In this document: positions 27,007 through 35,926 of the stretch, piece by piece
How positions within the stretch are numbered: position 1 is the stretch's first letter
How the letters are laid out: the number at the start of each line of letters is the position of its first letter
Assembly: GCA_000170815.1 (NCBI GenBank)
Contig: ABCO01000010.1
Location: forward strand, 1 to 64,000
Reading direction: 5' to 3'
DNA: 64,000 bases
Source: an unidentified eubacterium SCB49
Lineage (GTDB): Bacteria; Bacteroidota; Bacteroidia; Flavobacteriales; Flavobacteriaceae
Program-made: the position numbers and the translations under genes
Notes under the pieces: generated by a model
Seen by the model: only the letters and a program-made list of their open reading frames with translations
What the model was told of the DNA's origin: nothing
Databases searched by the model: none

Positions 27007-28548
27007 ATGCTCACAAAAGTTTATGGAAGTGCGGTTTTTGGTGTAGATGCAACCACAATTACAGTAGAGGTTAATGTCGATAATGGTATTGGGTATCATC
27101 TGGTTGGATTGCCGGATAATGCCATTAAAGAAAGTAATTACCGTATTGCTGCTGCCTTGCAAAACAACGGATATAAAATCCCGGGAAAGAAACTCATCCT
27201 AAACATGTCGCCTGCAGATCTTCGTAAAGAAGGTTCTGCTTATGATTTAACATTAGCAATGGGAATCCTTGCTGCGACAGAACAGATAAAGACCAAACAC
27301 CCTTTACGTGATTATATTATTATGGGCGAACTTTCATTAGATGGAAGTTTACAGCCTATACGTGGTGCGTTGCCTATCGCCATTAAAGCACAAGAAGAGG
27401 GTTTTAAAGGTTTTATACTCCCAACACAGAATGCAAAAGAAGCTGCCATTGTAGAAGGATTAGAGGTTTTTGGCGTAGATAATATCTCTCAAGTTATCGA
27501 TTATTTTAATGAAGGTATCTCTCTAGAGCAGACTATTGTTGATATGGAGGCGGAGTTTTATGAGCATCTTGCCAACCCAGAATTTGATTTTGCAGACGTA
27601 AAAGGACAAGAGTCTATTAAACGCTGTATGGAAATTGCTGCTGCTGGTGGTCATAATATTATATTAATTGGCCCACCAGGATCGGGTAAAACGATGCTTG
27701 CCAAACGTTTGCCAAGTATTTTACCACCCATGTCATTGGGCGAATCACTAGAAACCACAAAAATACACAGCGTCGCAGGACGCACTATGGAAAAAGGAGG
27801 GATAATGACTTCGCGCCCTTTTAGAAGCCCCCACCATACAATATCAGATGTTGCACTTGTGGGAGGTGGCCAATACCCGCAACCTGGAGAAATTTCATTA
27901 GCACATAATGGCGTACTTTTTTTAGATGAACTCCCAGAATTTAAACGGGGTGTTCTCGAAGTCATGCGTCAACCATTAGAAGATAGAGAGGTAACCATCT
28001 CAAGAGCTCGGTTTACGGTGACATACCCATCTAGTTTTATGCTCGTGGCGAGTATGAATCCAAGTCCCGGCGGTTATTTTAATGATCCAGATGCGCCTGT
28101 AGTTTCAAGCCCTGCGGAAATGCAACGGTATTTGAGTAAAATCTCAGGTCCATTATTAGATAGGATAGATATACATATAGAAGTAACACCTGTACCTTTT
28201 GAAAAGTTAAGTGAAGAGCGAAAAGGAGAAGCGAGTACTGTTATAAGAGAACGAGTTAGCAAAGCGCGTAAAGTGCAAACAGATCGTTTTGAGGCATTTG
28301 ATAACATTCATTACAATGCACAAATGGGCGTAAAGCAAATAAGAACCTACTGTAAACTAGAGCAATCATCACTTGATTTACTAAAAACCGCAATGGAACG
28401 GTTAAACCTTTCGGCAAGAGCTTATGATCGTATTTTAAAAGTAGCGCGTACCATAGCAGATCTTGAAAATTCAGAACAAATTATGGGGAATCACATTTCC
28501 GAAGCCATACAATACAGAAGTCTAGACAGAGATGGCTGGTTTGGGTAA
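27007..28548 (+). CDS. comM: YifB/ComM family Mg-chelatase-like AAA+ ATPase
   Basis: A 513-residue AAA+ protein. An N-terminal Lon-protease-like fold (~1-165, without active protease) is followed by the ATPase: Walker A GPPGSGKT at 222-229 and Walker B VLFLDELPEF near 305. The C-terminal Mg_chelatase_C domain ends SLDRDGWFG. In competent bacteria ComM is a helicase that promotes branch migration during integration of transforming DNA; in other species the role is unclear. It is monocistronic. The last codons recur 109 bp downstream. Confidence 0.92.
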   Translation: MLTKVYGSAVFGVDATTITVEVNVDNGIGYHLVGLPDNAIKESNYRIAAALQNNGYKIPGKKLILNMSPADLRKEGSAYDLTLAMGILAATEQIKTKHPLRDYIIMGELSLDGSLQPIRGALPIAIKAQEEGFKGFILPTQNAKEAAIVEGLEVFGVDNISQVIDYFNEGISLEQTIVDMEAEFYEHLANPEFDFADVKGQESIKRCMEIAAAGGHNIILIGPPGSGKTMLAKRLPSILPPMSLGESLETTKIHSVAGRTMEKGGIMTSRPFRSPHHTISDVALVGGGQYPQPGEISLAHNGVLFLDELPEFKRGVLEVMRQPLEDREVTISRARFTVTYPSSFMLVASMNPSPGGYFNDPDAPVVSSPAEMQRYLSKISGPLLDRIDIHIEVTPVPFEKLSEERKGEASTVIRERVSKARKVQTDRFEAFDNIHYNAQMGVKQIRTYCKLEQSSLDLLKTAMERLNLSARAYDRILKVARTIADLENSEQIMGNHISEAIQYRSLDRDGWFG

Positions 28549-28656
28549 AAATAACCAAAGCTAAGGTTACTGAGTGTTCCGCTTTTTCTGCGGAAAGTAT
28601 CGAAGTACCGAAGCCATAGAATACAGAAGTCTAGACCGAGACGGTTGGTTTGGGTA
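28499..28656. repeat. Duplicated 3' end of comM
   Basis: Bases 28499-28547 (end of the gene) and 28608-28656 are 49-bp direct repeats with four differences. Copy two still reads EAIEYRSLDRDGWFG plus a stop. Three of the four differences are synonymous in that frame. Between them, 28549-28607 holds a TTCCGC...GCGGAA hairpin. Confidence 0.85.
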
Positions 28657-28818
28657 GGTCGGGTTGATCGAACCAAAGTCCAACATTCTGAAACGTTCTA
28701 ACGATGTCTGGTCGAGCGTAGTCGAGACCTCCCTCTAAACTAATCTAGCTCAAAATCAATACATATTTAAAACGTAAAGCTTAAAATAAAATTAAAAGAC
28801 CTCATTAAATTCAAAACA
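28657..28818. repeat. Intergenic region with GAGCGTAGTCGA repeat motif
   Basis: The gap before the DUF2891 gene contains GGTCGAGCGTAGTCGAGACC near 28709-28728, a copy of the dispersed GAGCG(T/C)AGTCGA element also found at 29950-30045 and 48222-48840. The remainder is AT-rich, with nothing else recognisable. Confidence 0.4.
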
Positions 28819-29940
28819 ATGAAACTAAAACTTATTACCATTTTTTCAATCACAGCCTTACTTACCAGTTGTGATATGAAAGTAAAAGAACAACCAGCTT
28901 TCAAAGAAGAAGCAAGCAAAAATGTTGAACTTTTTGAAGCCCCTCAATTCTCACTAGCCGAAGCTAATAAGCTGCTTGAACTTCCTTTGCATTGTGCAGA
29001 GACCGAGTATCCTAATCGTTTAGGACAAACCTTGGGTAGTGATCAAGATTTACAATCGCCAGAAGCATTACACCCAATATTTTATGGTTGTTTTGACTGG
29101 CATAGTGCGGCACATGGGTATTGGTCTATGGTGACGTTACTTAAAGAACACTCTAATATGGACAAAGGCGCAGAGGCAATGGCTATTTTAGAGCGAAATA
29201 TCACTAAAGAGAAAGTGGCAAAAGAGATTGAATATTTTGAGGGTAAAAACAACAAATCTTTTGAGCGTACCTACGGTTGGGCGTGGTTATTAAAATTACA
29301 AGAAGCTTTAAAAACTTGGGATCACCCAAAAGCACGTGAATGGGAAACTACCATGCAGCCTTTAGCAGACCTCATTGTAGATCGTTATCTTGAGTTTTTA
29401 CCAAAACTGGTGTACCCAATTAGAGTTGGTGAACATTCTAATACTGCTTTTGGGCTTACGTTTGCCTACGATTATGCAAAAATAGCGGGGCACAAAGAAT
29501 TGCAAGCCTTAATAGAACAGCGCGCCAAAGATTTTTATTTAAAAGACGAGGGTTGCCCAATAACTTGGGAGCCTAGTGGTTATGACTTTTTATCGCCCTG
29601 TCTAGAAGAACTTGATATAATGCGACGTATCCTTCCAAAACAAGAATTTAAAACATGGCTTAATGATTTTATGCCACAATTAAAATCTAAAAACTACCAT
29701 CTATCAGTGGGGGAAGTAAGCGATCGTACAGACGGAAAATTGGTTCACTTAGATGGTCTTAACTTCAGTAGGGCTTGGGTGTTCTACGGATTAGCAAATC
29801 AGTATCCAGAGTATGCGCATTTAAAAAATATAGCCAACGAGCACGTGGCATATTCGTACCCAAATCTTGTAGGCGATAGTTATGAAGGAGGTCACTGGCT
29901 TGGGAGTTTTGCTATTTATGCTTTGATACAAAATCAATAA
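28819..29940 (+). CDS. DUF2891-family lipoprotein
   Basis: A 373-residue protein with a lipoprotein signal peptide (lipobox LLTSC, Cys ~18), so tethered in the envelope. The body matches DUF2891 proteins: HPIFYGCFDWHSAAHGYW near 90-107, YGWAWLLKLQEA, RVGEHSNTAFGLTFAYDYA near 200-220, and WEPSGYDFLSPCLEELDIM. The fold is probably an alpha/alpha toroid, as in some glycan-processing enzymes, with conserved His and Asp near the centre. No activity is known for the family and I do not infer one. It precedes the 5-oxoproline operon, from which a repeat element separates it. Confidence 0.8.
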   Translation: MKLKLITIFSITALLTSCDMKVKEQPAFKEEASKNVELFEAPQFSLAEANKLLELPLHCAETEYPNRLGQTLGSDQDLQSPEALHPIFYGCFDWHSAAHGYWSMVTLLKEHSNMDKGAEAMAILERNITKEKVAKEIEYFEGKNNKSFERTYGWAWLLKLQEALKTWDHPKAREWETTMQPLADLIVDRYLEFLPKLVYPIRVGEHSNTAFGLTFAYDYAKIAGHKELQALIEQRAKDFYLKDEGCPITWEPSGYDFLSPCLEELDIMRRILPKQEFKTWLNDFMPQLKSKNYHLSVGEVSDRTDGKLVHLDGLNFSRAWVFYGLANQYPEYAHLKNIANEHVAYSYPNLVGDSYEGGHWLGSFAIYALIQNQ

Positions 29941-29949
29941 TTAGAGATA

Positions 29950-30045
29950 TCCATTGTCTTCGACCCCAGTTTATACTGAGCGTAGTCGAAGTGCTCAGAC
30001 TGACAATGGTAGAATACTGTCAGGCTGAGCGCAGTCGAAGCCCAA
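29950..30045. repeat. Nested inverted repeat, dispersed intergenic element
   Basis: Outer arms CCATTGTC (29950-29957) and GACAATGG (30002-30009) enclose TTCGAC...GTCGAA. A second copy of TGAGCGCAGTCGAAG follows near 30025-30039. The same motif recurs at 28710 and 48280-48740. It lies directly in front of the Nramp-like gene. Confidence 0.6.
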
Positions 30046-30063
30046 CAGACTAACAAATTTTAA

Positions 30064-31287
30064 ATGAAAAACCCATTAAAAGACATTGGCCCAGGTACAC
30101 TAGTCGCAGCGGCATTTATAGGTCCCGGCACTGTTACGGTTTGTACCGTTGCGGGTGTGCAATATGGTTTTACCTTGCTATGGGCAATGGCGCTTTCTGT
30201 GATTGCGACTATCGTGCTGCAAGAGATGGCGGCACGTTTGGGTATTGTTACTCAAAAGGGTTTGGCAGAAACTATTACATCCGAAATATCAAACAAATGG
30301 CTAAGAGGTGCTGCTGTTTTACTCGTTGTTTCTGCTATTTTAATAGGGAATGCGGCTTATGAAGCTGGTAATATTAGTGGAGGTGCTTTAGGTTTGGCAT
30401 CTGTTTTACCAACTTCCATTTTAGAGCTTGGATCATTAAACATTCCATTTATTCCGTTGCTTATCGGGATTGTGGCTTTCTGTATTTTATACTTCGGAAA
30501 TTATAAAACCATCGAGCGTGCTTTAGTTTCATTGGTAATCGTGATGAGTCTCTCTTTTCTCATTGCAGCCGTATTAACACAACCTAGTATTTCCGAATTC
30601 TTAAAAGGACTTTTGATACCAAGTATTCCTGATGAATCTTTATTACTCATTGTGGGTTTGATTGGGACGACTGTCGTGCCTTATAACTTGTTTTTGCACG
30701 CATCGTTAGTAAAAGAACGTTGGAAGACTGTGGGCGACTTAAAAGCAGCGAGAAAAGATGTGTATGTCTCTATTGTTTTAGGCGGACTTGTTTCTATGGG
30801 GATTATTGTGTGTGGTGCGGCGATACAGCAAAGCGAAATTACAAACGCGGCAGACCTGGCAAAAGGACTCGAACCTTTGTTTGGGGCTTATGCAAAATAC
30901 TTTTTAAGCATAGGGTTGTTTGCTGCCGGAATCACATCTGCCATCACAGCGCCATTAGCTGCTGCTTATGTGGCGAGCGGTTGTTTTGGCTGGGAAGATG
31001 CTATAAAATCGGCTAAGTTTAAAGCGGTTTGGATTACTATTTTATTGATAGGTGTAGTGTTTTCATCTGTAGGTTTTAAGTCTATTGAGGTGATACAATT
31101 TGCACAATTTGCAAACGGGCTACTATTACCCATAGTCGCAATTTTCTTACTGTGGATAGTCAATAAAAAATCTATTTTAGGAGAATATAAAAATACAAAA
31201 CCGCAAAATATACTTGGGTTTATTATAGTGATAACAACCATTGGATTAGGTTTGAGAGGGCTTTTAAAGGTTTTTGGGGTGATTTAA
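30064..31287 (+). CDS. Nramp-family-related transporter of the 5-oxoproline operon
   Basis: A 407-residue inner-membrane protein with about 11 hydrophobic segments and the Nramp (LeuT-like) fold signature. The TM1 motif is GPGTV (residues ~20-24) where metal-transporting Nramp proteins have DPGN. The TM6 region reads VVPYNLFLHAS, keeping the His but not the canonical MPH. Loss of the TM1 Asp and Asn ligands argues against classic Mn/Fe uptake. It lies 1 bp before pxpA, and B. subtilis has a similar pairing (ycsG next to ycsF). It may import 5-oxoproline or another substrate for the operon enzymes (inference). Confidence 0.8.
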   Translation: MKNPLKDIGPGTLVAAAFIGPGTVTVCTVAGVQYGFTLLWAMALSVIATIVLQEMAARLGIVTQKGLAETITSEISNKWLRGAAVLLVVSAILIGNAAYEAGNISGGALGLASVLPTSILELGSLNIPFIPLLIGIVAFCILYFGNYKTIERALVSLVIVMSLSFLIAAVLTQPSISEFLKGLLIPSIPDESLLLIVGLIGTTVVPYNLFLHASLVKERWKTVGDLKAARKDVYVSIVLGGLVSMGIIVCGAAIQQSEITNAADLAKGLEPLFGAYAKYFLSIGLFAAGITSAITAPLAAAYVASGCFGWEDAIKSAKFKAVWITILLIGVVFSSVGFKSIEVIQFAQFANGLLLPIVAIFLLWIVNKKSILGEYKNTKPQNILGFIIVITTIGLGLRGLLKVFGVI

Positions 31288-31288
31288 A

Positions 31289-32020
31289 ATGAAACAAACA
31301 ATCAACATCAACGCAGATTTAGGAGAGGGCACAGGCAATGACGCGGCATTGATGCCTATGCTTGCGAGTTGTTCTATTGCCTGCGGTGGGCATTATGGCG
31401 ATGAAGACACGATGCGAACTTCGGTGCAATTAGCAAAAAAATACGGAGTGAAAGTAGGCGCACACCCTTCGTTTCCAGATCTGGAGAATTTTGGTCGTAA
31501 AAAACTTACAATGACTAAAAAGGAGTTGCAAAAGTCAGTCTACGAACAGATTATGAAGTTGGTGGTAATTTGCAATCAAGAAGGAGTGGAGTTACATCAT
31601 GTAAAACCCCATGGAGCTTTATATAATTGTGCCGCAATTGACGCGCCTACCGCAGATGCTATAGTGGAGGCGATTTTAGAAACTAAACTACGTCCAAAAC
31701 TCTATACACAGCACGATTCTGTTTTATATCAAAAATCCAAGAATTTATTGCCTATTGTACCAGAAGCTTTTATAGATAGAGGATACACGTCAGATTTAAA
31801 GCTAAAACCAAGAAGCGAAGCAGGAGCATTAATCACGTCTCCAGAAATGGCTTGGGAGCAATTAAGAGGTTTTATTTTAGATCAAAAAGTAAACACAACT
31901 GAAGGGTTTAAAACTATTATGGCAGAAACGTACTGTATTCATAGCGATCACAAAGGTTCAATAGCGATGCTTACATTCGTTAAAAAGAAACTTTCCGAAT
32001 ATAACCTTCAAATAGGATGA
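31289..32020 (+). CDS. pxpA: 5-oxoprolinase subunit A (LamB/YcsF family)
   Basis: A subunit of the ATP-dependent prokaryotic 5-oxoprolinase PxpABC, which opens 5-oxoproline (pyroglutamate), a damage product of glutamine and glutamate, to glutamate. The 243 residues are the typical length. Motifs include INADLGEGTGNDAALMP at the N-terminus, SIACGGHYGD, VKVGAHPSFPD and HHVKPHGALYN, with His and Asp residues of a TIM-barrel deacetylase-like active site. Its stop overlaps the start of pxpB by 4 bp (ATGA). Confidence 0.95.
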   Translation: MKQTININADLGEGTGNDAALMPMLASCSIACGGHYGDEDTMRTSVQLAKKYGVKVGAHPSFPDLENFGRKKLTMTKKELQKSVYEQIMKLVVICNQEGVELHHVKPHGALYNCAAIDAPTADAIVEAILETKLRPKLYTQHDSVLYQKSKNLLPIVPEAFIDRGYTSDLKLKPRSEAGALITSPEMAWEQLRGFILDQKVNTTEGFKTIMAETYCIHSDHKGSIAMLTFVKKKLSEYNLQIG

Positions 32021-32733
32021 AAGTAGCTTTAAGACCTTTTGGAGAACACGCGATCCTTATCGATTGGCCAGCTGTCAATAATAAAGATGTGCAGCGAGAA
32101 ATCATCGCTGTAAGTGCTGCTATTCAAGAGGATTTACCGCATTTAGTGATGGAGACTGTCACTACATACCATTCAATAGCTGTGTATTTAAATAAGACTG
32201 TTTCATTACAAGATGGCTTGGCAAAGCTAAATGGCCTTGTTAAAGCAAGTGCATTAAAAACAGAGCAAAATCAACGCGTTGTAACAGTGCCTGTGTGTTA
32301 TGAAGGTTCTTTTGCCTTAGATTTGGAAAAGGTTGCAACAAAAAATCAACTAACTACTGAAAGCGTTATATCGCTACATACAGAGAATTTATATTTAGTA
32401 AATTTTATTGGGTTCTTACCGGGTTTCCCATATTTAACGGGCTTAGATAAAAAATTAGATACCCCTCGTTTAGAAACTCCTAGGCAACAAATACCTGCGG
32501 GATCTGTGGGGATAGGAGGTGCTCAAACAGGAATTTATCCAAGTAACTCGCCGGGAGGTTGGAATATTATAGGGAAAACACCTTTAGCGTTATTTGATGT
32601 CAACCAAAATCCGCCCAACCTACTAAAAGCAGGAGATTACATCAAGTTTGAATCTATTAGCCTTCAAGAGTTTCGTAACATAGCACATGAAGTCAGTACA
32701 GGTGCCTTTCACTTAAAAACAAGTAGCTTATGA
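32017..32733 (+). CDS. pxpB: 5-oxoprolinase subunit B (KipI-like)
   Basis: A 238-residue partner of PxpC. The family pattern is present: an N-terminal domain (RPFGEHAILIDW) and a C-terminal cyclophilin-like domain with FIGFLPGFPYLTGLD, TPRQQIPAGSVGIGG and SPGGWNIIGKTP. The B. subtilis homologue KipI was first described as a kinase inhibitor, but with PxpA next door the oxoprolinase role is far more likely. It overlaps both neighbours by 4 bp, so translation is coupled through the operon. Confidence 0.95.
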   Translation: MKVALRPFGEHAILIDWPAVNNKDVQREIIAVSAAIQEDLPHLVMETVTTYHSIAVYLNKTVSLQDGLAKLNGLVKASALKTEQNQRVVTVPVCYEGSFALDLEKVATKNQLTTESVISLHTENLYLVNFIGFLPGFPYLTGLDKKLDTPRLETPRQQIPAGSVGIGGAQTGIYPSNSPGGWNIIGKTPLALFDVNQNPPNLLKAGDYIKFESISLQEFRNIAHEVSTGAFHLKTSSL

Positions 32734-33572
32734 TTCAAGTGCTTAAAGCTGGTTTGTCTAGCATCCAGGATAAAGGGAGAGTGGGGTTTCGTGCTATTGG
32801 AGTTCCTTTAAGTGGTGTGATGGATGCGCATAGTGCAAGCTTGGCAAATCAACTCGTAGGAAATACAACTCGCACAGCCGTAATAGAGTTTACTGCAATG
32901 GGGCCAACGTTGGTATTTGAACAAGACACAATTATAGCCATTACTGGAGCGAGTTTTGGTGTTTTGGTAAATGATGAGGTGCGATCTATGAATGCAAAAC
33001 TCAATATAAAAGCTGGCGATATACTTAAAATCACTACACCCAAAAAAGGGTGGAGAGGTTATATCGCTGTGCAAGGTGGTTTTGACTCTCAAGTAGTTTT
33101 AGGAAGTAAAAGTATGTATCAAGGCATCACAGAAAAAGGAAGAATAGACAAGGGTGATATTTTAAAAATTGAGAGTACTTCGGAAATAATAAAGCTTGAA
33201 AATGACTCGCTAAGACCATTAAATTTTGAGTCTAAAATCATTGAAATTTTTAAAGGGCCAGAGTATGAAATTTTGGACAAAAAAACCAAAGAGAATTTAG
33301 AAAAAAGCATCTTTAAAATTCATCAAAATAGCAATAGAATGGCAACCCAAATCGATGGGCTAGGGGAGGTGAAATTTGATGATATTTTAACGGTTCCAGT
33401 ACAGCCAGGAACGGTACAATTAACACCCTCTGGAAAGCTCTTGATTTTAATGAAAGATGCGCAAACCACAGGAGGGTATCTGCGTATTTTACAGCTGACA
33501 AATAAATCCTTAAACATCCTCGCTCAAAAACGTCCTCAGGAAGTCGTCACTTTTAAAATTATAGGAGCTTAG
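32730..33572 (+). CDS. pxpC: 5-oxoprolinase subunit C (KipA-like)
   Basis: A 280-residue biotin-dependent-carboxylase-like domain protein forming the PxpB-PxpC unit. Signatures are SIQDKGRVGFRAIGVPLSGVMD at ~10-31, NTTRTAVIEF, ITGASFGVLVND, GWRGYIAVQGGFD and QTTGGYLRI near the C-terminus. It is slightly shorter than many members (~310). It is last in the four-gene operon and begins in the ATGA overlap with pxpB. No terminator is obvious in the 95 bp before the convergent pseudouridine synthase gene. Confidence 0.94.
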   Translation: MIQVLKAGLSSIQDKGRVGFRAIGVPLSGVMDAHSASLANQLVGNTTRTAVIEFTAMGPTLVFEQDTIIAITGASFGVLVNDEVRSMNAKLNIKAGDILKITTPKKGWRGYIAVQGGFDSQVVLGSKSMYQGITEKGRIDKGDILKIESTSEIIKLENDSLRPLNFESKIIEIFKGPEYEILDKKTKENLEKSIFKIHQNSNRMATQIDGLGEVKFDDILTVPVQPGTVQLTPSGKLLILMKDAQTTGGYLRILQLTNKSLNILAQKRPQEVVTFKIIGA

Positions 33573-33667
33573 TGATGTCTATGAGGTTTTAGTCTAATCT
33601 AAATAATTTGACTAATAAATTAATAATCAGATATTTGCGATGTTTAAGTGAAGTAGTTGTTTAAGTT

Positions 33668-34372
33668 TTACTTTTCGCAGATATTCCAGATAACTTCATC
33701 AGGAGTTGGTGCTAAGATAGTCATTTCTTCCTTCTTTACAGGGTGTGTAAAGGTTATTTTTCGCGCGTGTAAATGAATACTTCCATCTTTATTACTACGA
33801 TCAAAACCATATTTTAAATCCCCTTTTATTGGGCATTTAATGGCTGCTAATTGTGATCTTATTTGGTGGTGTCTTCCCGTCTCAAGATCGATAGAAAGTA
33901 AATAGTAATTGTCTAGTTTTTTAATCACCTCATAATGCAAAATTGCCTGCTTGCTATCGGGTACTTTTTTAGGGTAGGCGTAGCTCTTATTTTGCTTCGG
34001 ATTTCGCTTTAAAAAATGAACTAAAGTATCCTTGTCTTTTGGTGGCTTTTCTTTAACCACAGCCCAATACGTTTTCTTTGTTTCGCGTGCAGCAAAAGAA
34101 GCATTTAATCTAGGGAGTGCTTTAGAAGTTCGGGCAAAAATGATAACACCACTTGTTGGTCTATCAAGGCGATGTACAACACCTAAATAGACCGCGCCGG
34201 GCTTATTATATTTATCTGCAATGTAAGATTTGCCAACTTCAACAAGAGGTTTGTCTCCCGTCTTATCACCCTGTACAATGTCACCAGGACGTTTATTAAC
34301 GACGAGTAAGTGATTGTCTTCAAAAAGTACTTGGAGATTGTTCTTGTTGCTATGAGAGGGTTTTGCTTTGAT
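33668..34372 (-). CDS. RluA-family RNA pseudouridine synthase; no standard start codon
   Basis: One open frame runs from a TAA at 34379-34381 to the stop at 33668 and encodes a complete ~234-residue enzyme. It contains FEDNHLLVVNKRPGDIVQGDKTGD, the catalytic GVVHRLDRPTSG, the ETGRHHQIRSQL motif and IHLHARKITFTHP. It isomerises uridine in rRNA or tRNA; the target is unknown. No ATG, GTG or TTG precedes the first conserved motif: the frame reads ATC-AAA-GCA-AAA at the expected start (34372). Starting at the first GTG (34060) would delete the catalytic Asp. It is therefore an ATC start, a lost start codon, or a sequence error. It lies downstream of panB. Confidence 0.8.
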   Translation of the reverse strand: MKAKPSHSNKNNLQVLFEDNHLLVVNKRPGDIVQGDKTGDKPLVEVGKSYIADKYNKPGAVYLGVVHRLDRPTSGVIIFARTSKALPRLNASFAARETKKTYWAVVKEKPPKDKDTLVHFLKRNPKQNKSYAYPKKVPDSKQAILHYEVIKKLDNYYLLSIDLETGRHHQIRSQLAAIKCPIKGDLKYGFDRSNKDGSIHLHARKITFTHPVKKEEMTILAPTPDEVIWNICEK

Positions 34373-34446
34373 ACAATTTTACGTTTAATAGTTTGTGGGA
34401 ACTTTAGATAGTAATCTGAGTTAAATGATTATTCTGCAATCGAAAA

Positions 34447-35265
34447 TTAGTATTGTTCAGAGTCATTTGGAAAATCACCACTTTTTACATCATCAATGTA
34501 GCTTTCAAAAGCTCCTGTCATGTCTGAGTATAAGTCTAAATAACGTCTTAAAAACCTTGGGTTAAACTCGTGTGTCATGCCAAGCATATCGTGTGTTACT
34601 AATACTTGTCCGTCAACACCATTACCAGCACCAATTCCTATTACGGGTACGGTTAGGCTTTCTGCCACTTCTTGTGCTAGTTTTGCGGGTACTTTTTCTA
34701 GTACGATGGCAAAACAACCTGCTTTTTCAAGTAAAAGCGCATCGTCTTTTAGTTTTTTTGCTTCTTCTTCCTCTTTAGCTCTTACGGTATAAGTACCAAA
34801 TTTATAAATACTCTGTGGTGTTAAGCCTAAGTGTCCCATTACTGGAATCCCTGCGTTTAAAATACGTTTTACAGATTCTTTAATTTCTTTACCTCCTTCT
34901 ACTTTGACAGCGTGACCGCCACTTTCTTTCATAATTCTAATAGCAGAGCGAAGCGCTTCTTTAGGATCGCTTTGGTAACTTCCAAAAGGAATGTCTACCA
35001 CCACAAGGCTTCTTGTAATTGCACGTACTACAGAAGATGCGTGATAAATCATTTGATCTAGTGTGATAGGTAAGGTAGTCTCGTGACCTGCCATTACATT
35101 TGAAGCTGAATCACCTACAAGAATGACATCGACTCCAGCGCCATCTACAATTTTTGCCATTGTAAAATCATACGCGGTTAACATAGAGATTTTCTCTCCA
35201 CGTTTTTTCATATCTACTAGAGATTTAACAGTAATACGTTTATATTCTTTTTTTGCTACAGACAT
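34447..35265 (-). CDS. panB: 3-methyl-2-oxobutanoate hydroxymethyltransferase
   Basis: First step of pantothenate/CoA synthesis: adds a methylene-THF-derived hydroxymethyl group to 2-oxoisovalerate, giving ketopantoate. The 272 residues are the usual length. Motifs are [44 protein letters not shown], with the Mg-binding Asp in VGDS, then [15 protein letters not shown], and [23 protein letters not shown]. The TIM-barrel enzyme is cytoplasmic. The pseudouridine synthase gene follows on the same strand after 74 bp, an order I recall from other Flavobacteriaceae. Confidence 0.96.
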   Translation of the reverse strand: MSVAKKEYKRITVKSLVDMKKRGEKISMLTAYDFTMAKIVDGAGVDVILVGDSASNVMAGHETTLPITLDQMIYHASSVVRAITRSLVVVDIPFGSYQSDPKEALRSAIRIMKESGGHAVKVEGGKEIKESVKRILNAGIPVMGHLGLTPQSIYKFGTYTVRAKEEEEAKKLKDDALLLEKAGCFAIVLEKVPAKLAQEVAESLTVPVIGIGAGNGVDGQVLVTHDMLGMTHEFNPRFLRRYLDLYSDMTGAFESYIDDVKSGDFPNDSEQY

Positions 35266-35322
35266 AGGGTGTGTTTTGTTCGGTAAAAATACTAAATTTG
35301 AGACGTAACCTAATTTTTAATT

Positions 35323-35796
35323 ATGAAGTTTCTCTTCTCGCTCTGTCTTATTTGTCTTACGCATACCATTTTGGCCCAAAAAATACTGACTGAAAATACT
35401 GCTCGCGAGATAATCGATGTCTTTTTTGATGGTTTTCATAAAGGGGACACCTTGATAATGAATTCGGTACTGTCACCAAATGCTATTTTGCAAAGTGCCT
35501 CAAAAAATAGAGAAGGGATAGATGTGCTGGAGAATACTCACTTCGGAAATTTTAAAAAATCAATCGCGTTAAGACCATCAAACCAAGTCTGGAAAGAGGT
35601 ACTCATAGACTATACCGTATCTATTGACGGAAACCTCGCCCACGTCTGGACCCCTTATGAGTTCTATTTTAATGGAAATTTTAGCCATTGTGGCGCCAAT
35701 GCTTTTACATTGGCAAAACTAGAAGATGGATGGAAAATAGTACATCTTATAGATTCTAGAAGAAGGGATGATTGTAATGCGATGAAAGAGGAGTAA
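35323..35796 (+). CDS. Exported NTF2-like (SnoaL-type) protein
   Basis: A 157-residue protein with a signal peptide ending ILAQ. The body has the NTF2-like cone fold pattern: an initial helix (AREIIDVFFDGFHKGD), MNSVLSPNAILQSAS, VDGNLAHVWTPYEFY-type beta strands, and the ending AFTLAKLEDGWKIVHLIDSRRR. Such proteins occur widely in Flavobacteriaceae as periplasmic proteins of unknown role; I see no catalytic set that would define an enzyme. It is divergent from panB by 57 bp. Confidence 0.75.
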   Translation: MKFLFSLCLICLTHTILAQKILTENTAREIIDVFFDGFHKGDTLIMNSVLSPNAILQSASKNREGIDVLENTHFGNFKKSIALRPSNQVWKEVLIDYTVSIDGNLAHVWTPYEFYFNGNFSHCGANAFTLAKLEDGWKIVHLIDSRRRDDCNAMKEE

Positions 35797-35865
35797 TTCT
35801 ATTTAAATCTAAACCGAAGTCGATATTAAAATAGTACGCGATAAATGTTTCGTAAATAGAGATTG

Positions 35866-35926
35866 CTCAAACCTCAATACTCACTACTAACTACTCAAGC
35901 CTCACCACTAATACCTCACTACTATC
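35866..35926. repeat. Degenerate low-complexity repeat
   Basis: A stretch of imperfect CTCACTAC / CTCA-ACTACTAA units between the ends of two convergent genes. There is no coding capacity. The rest of the gap 35797-35865 is featureless. Confidence 0.4.
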
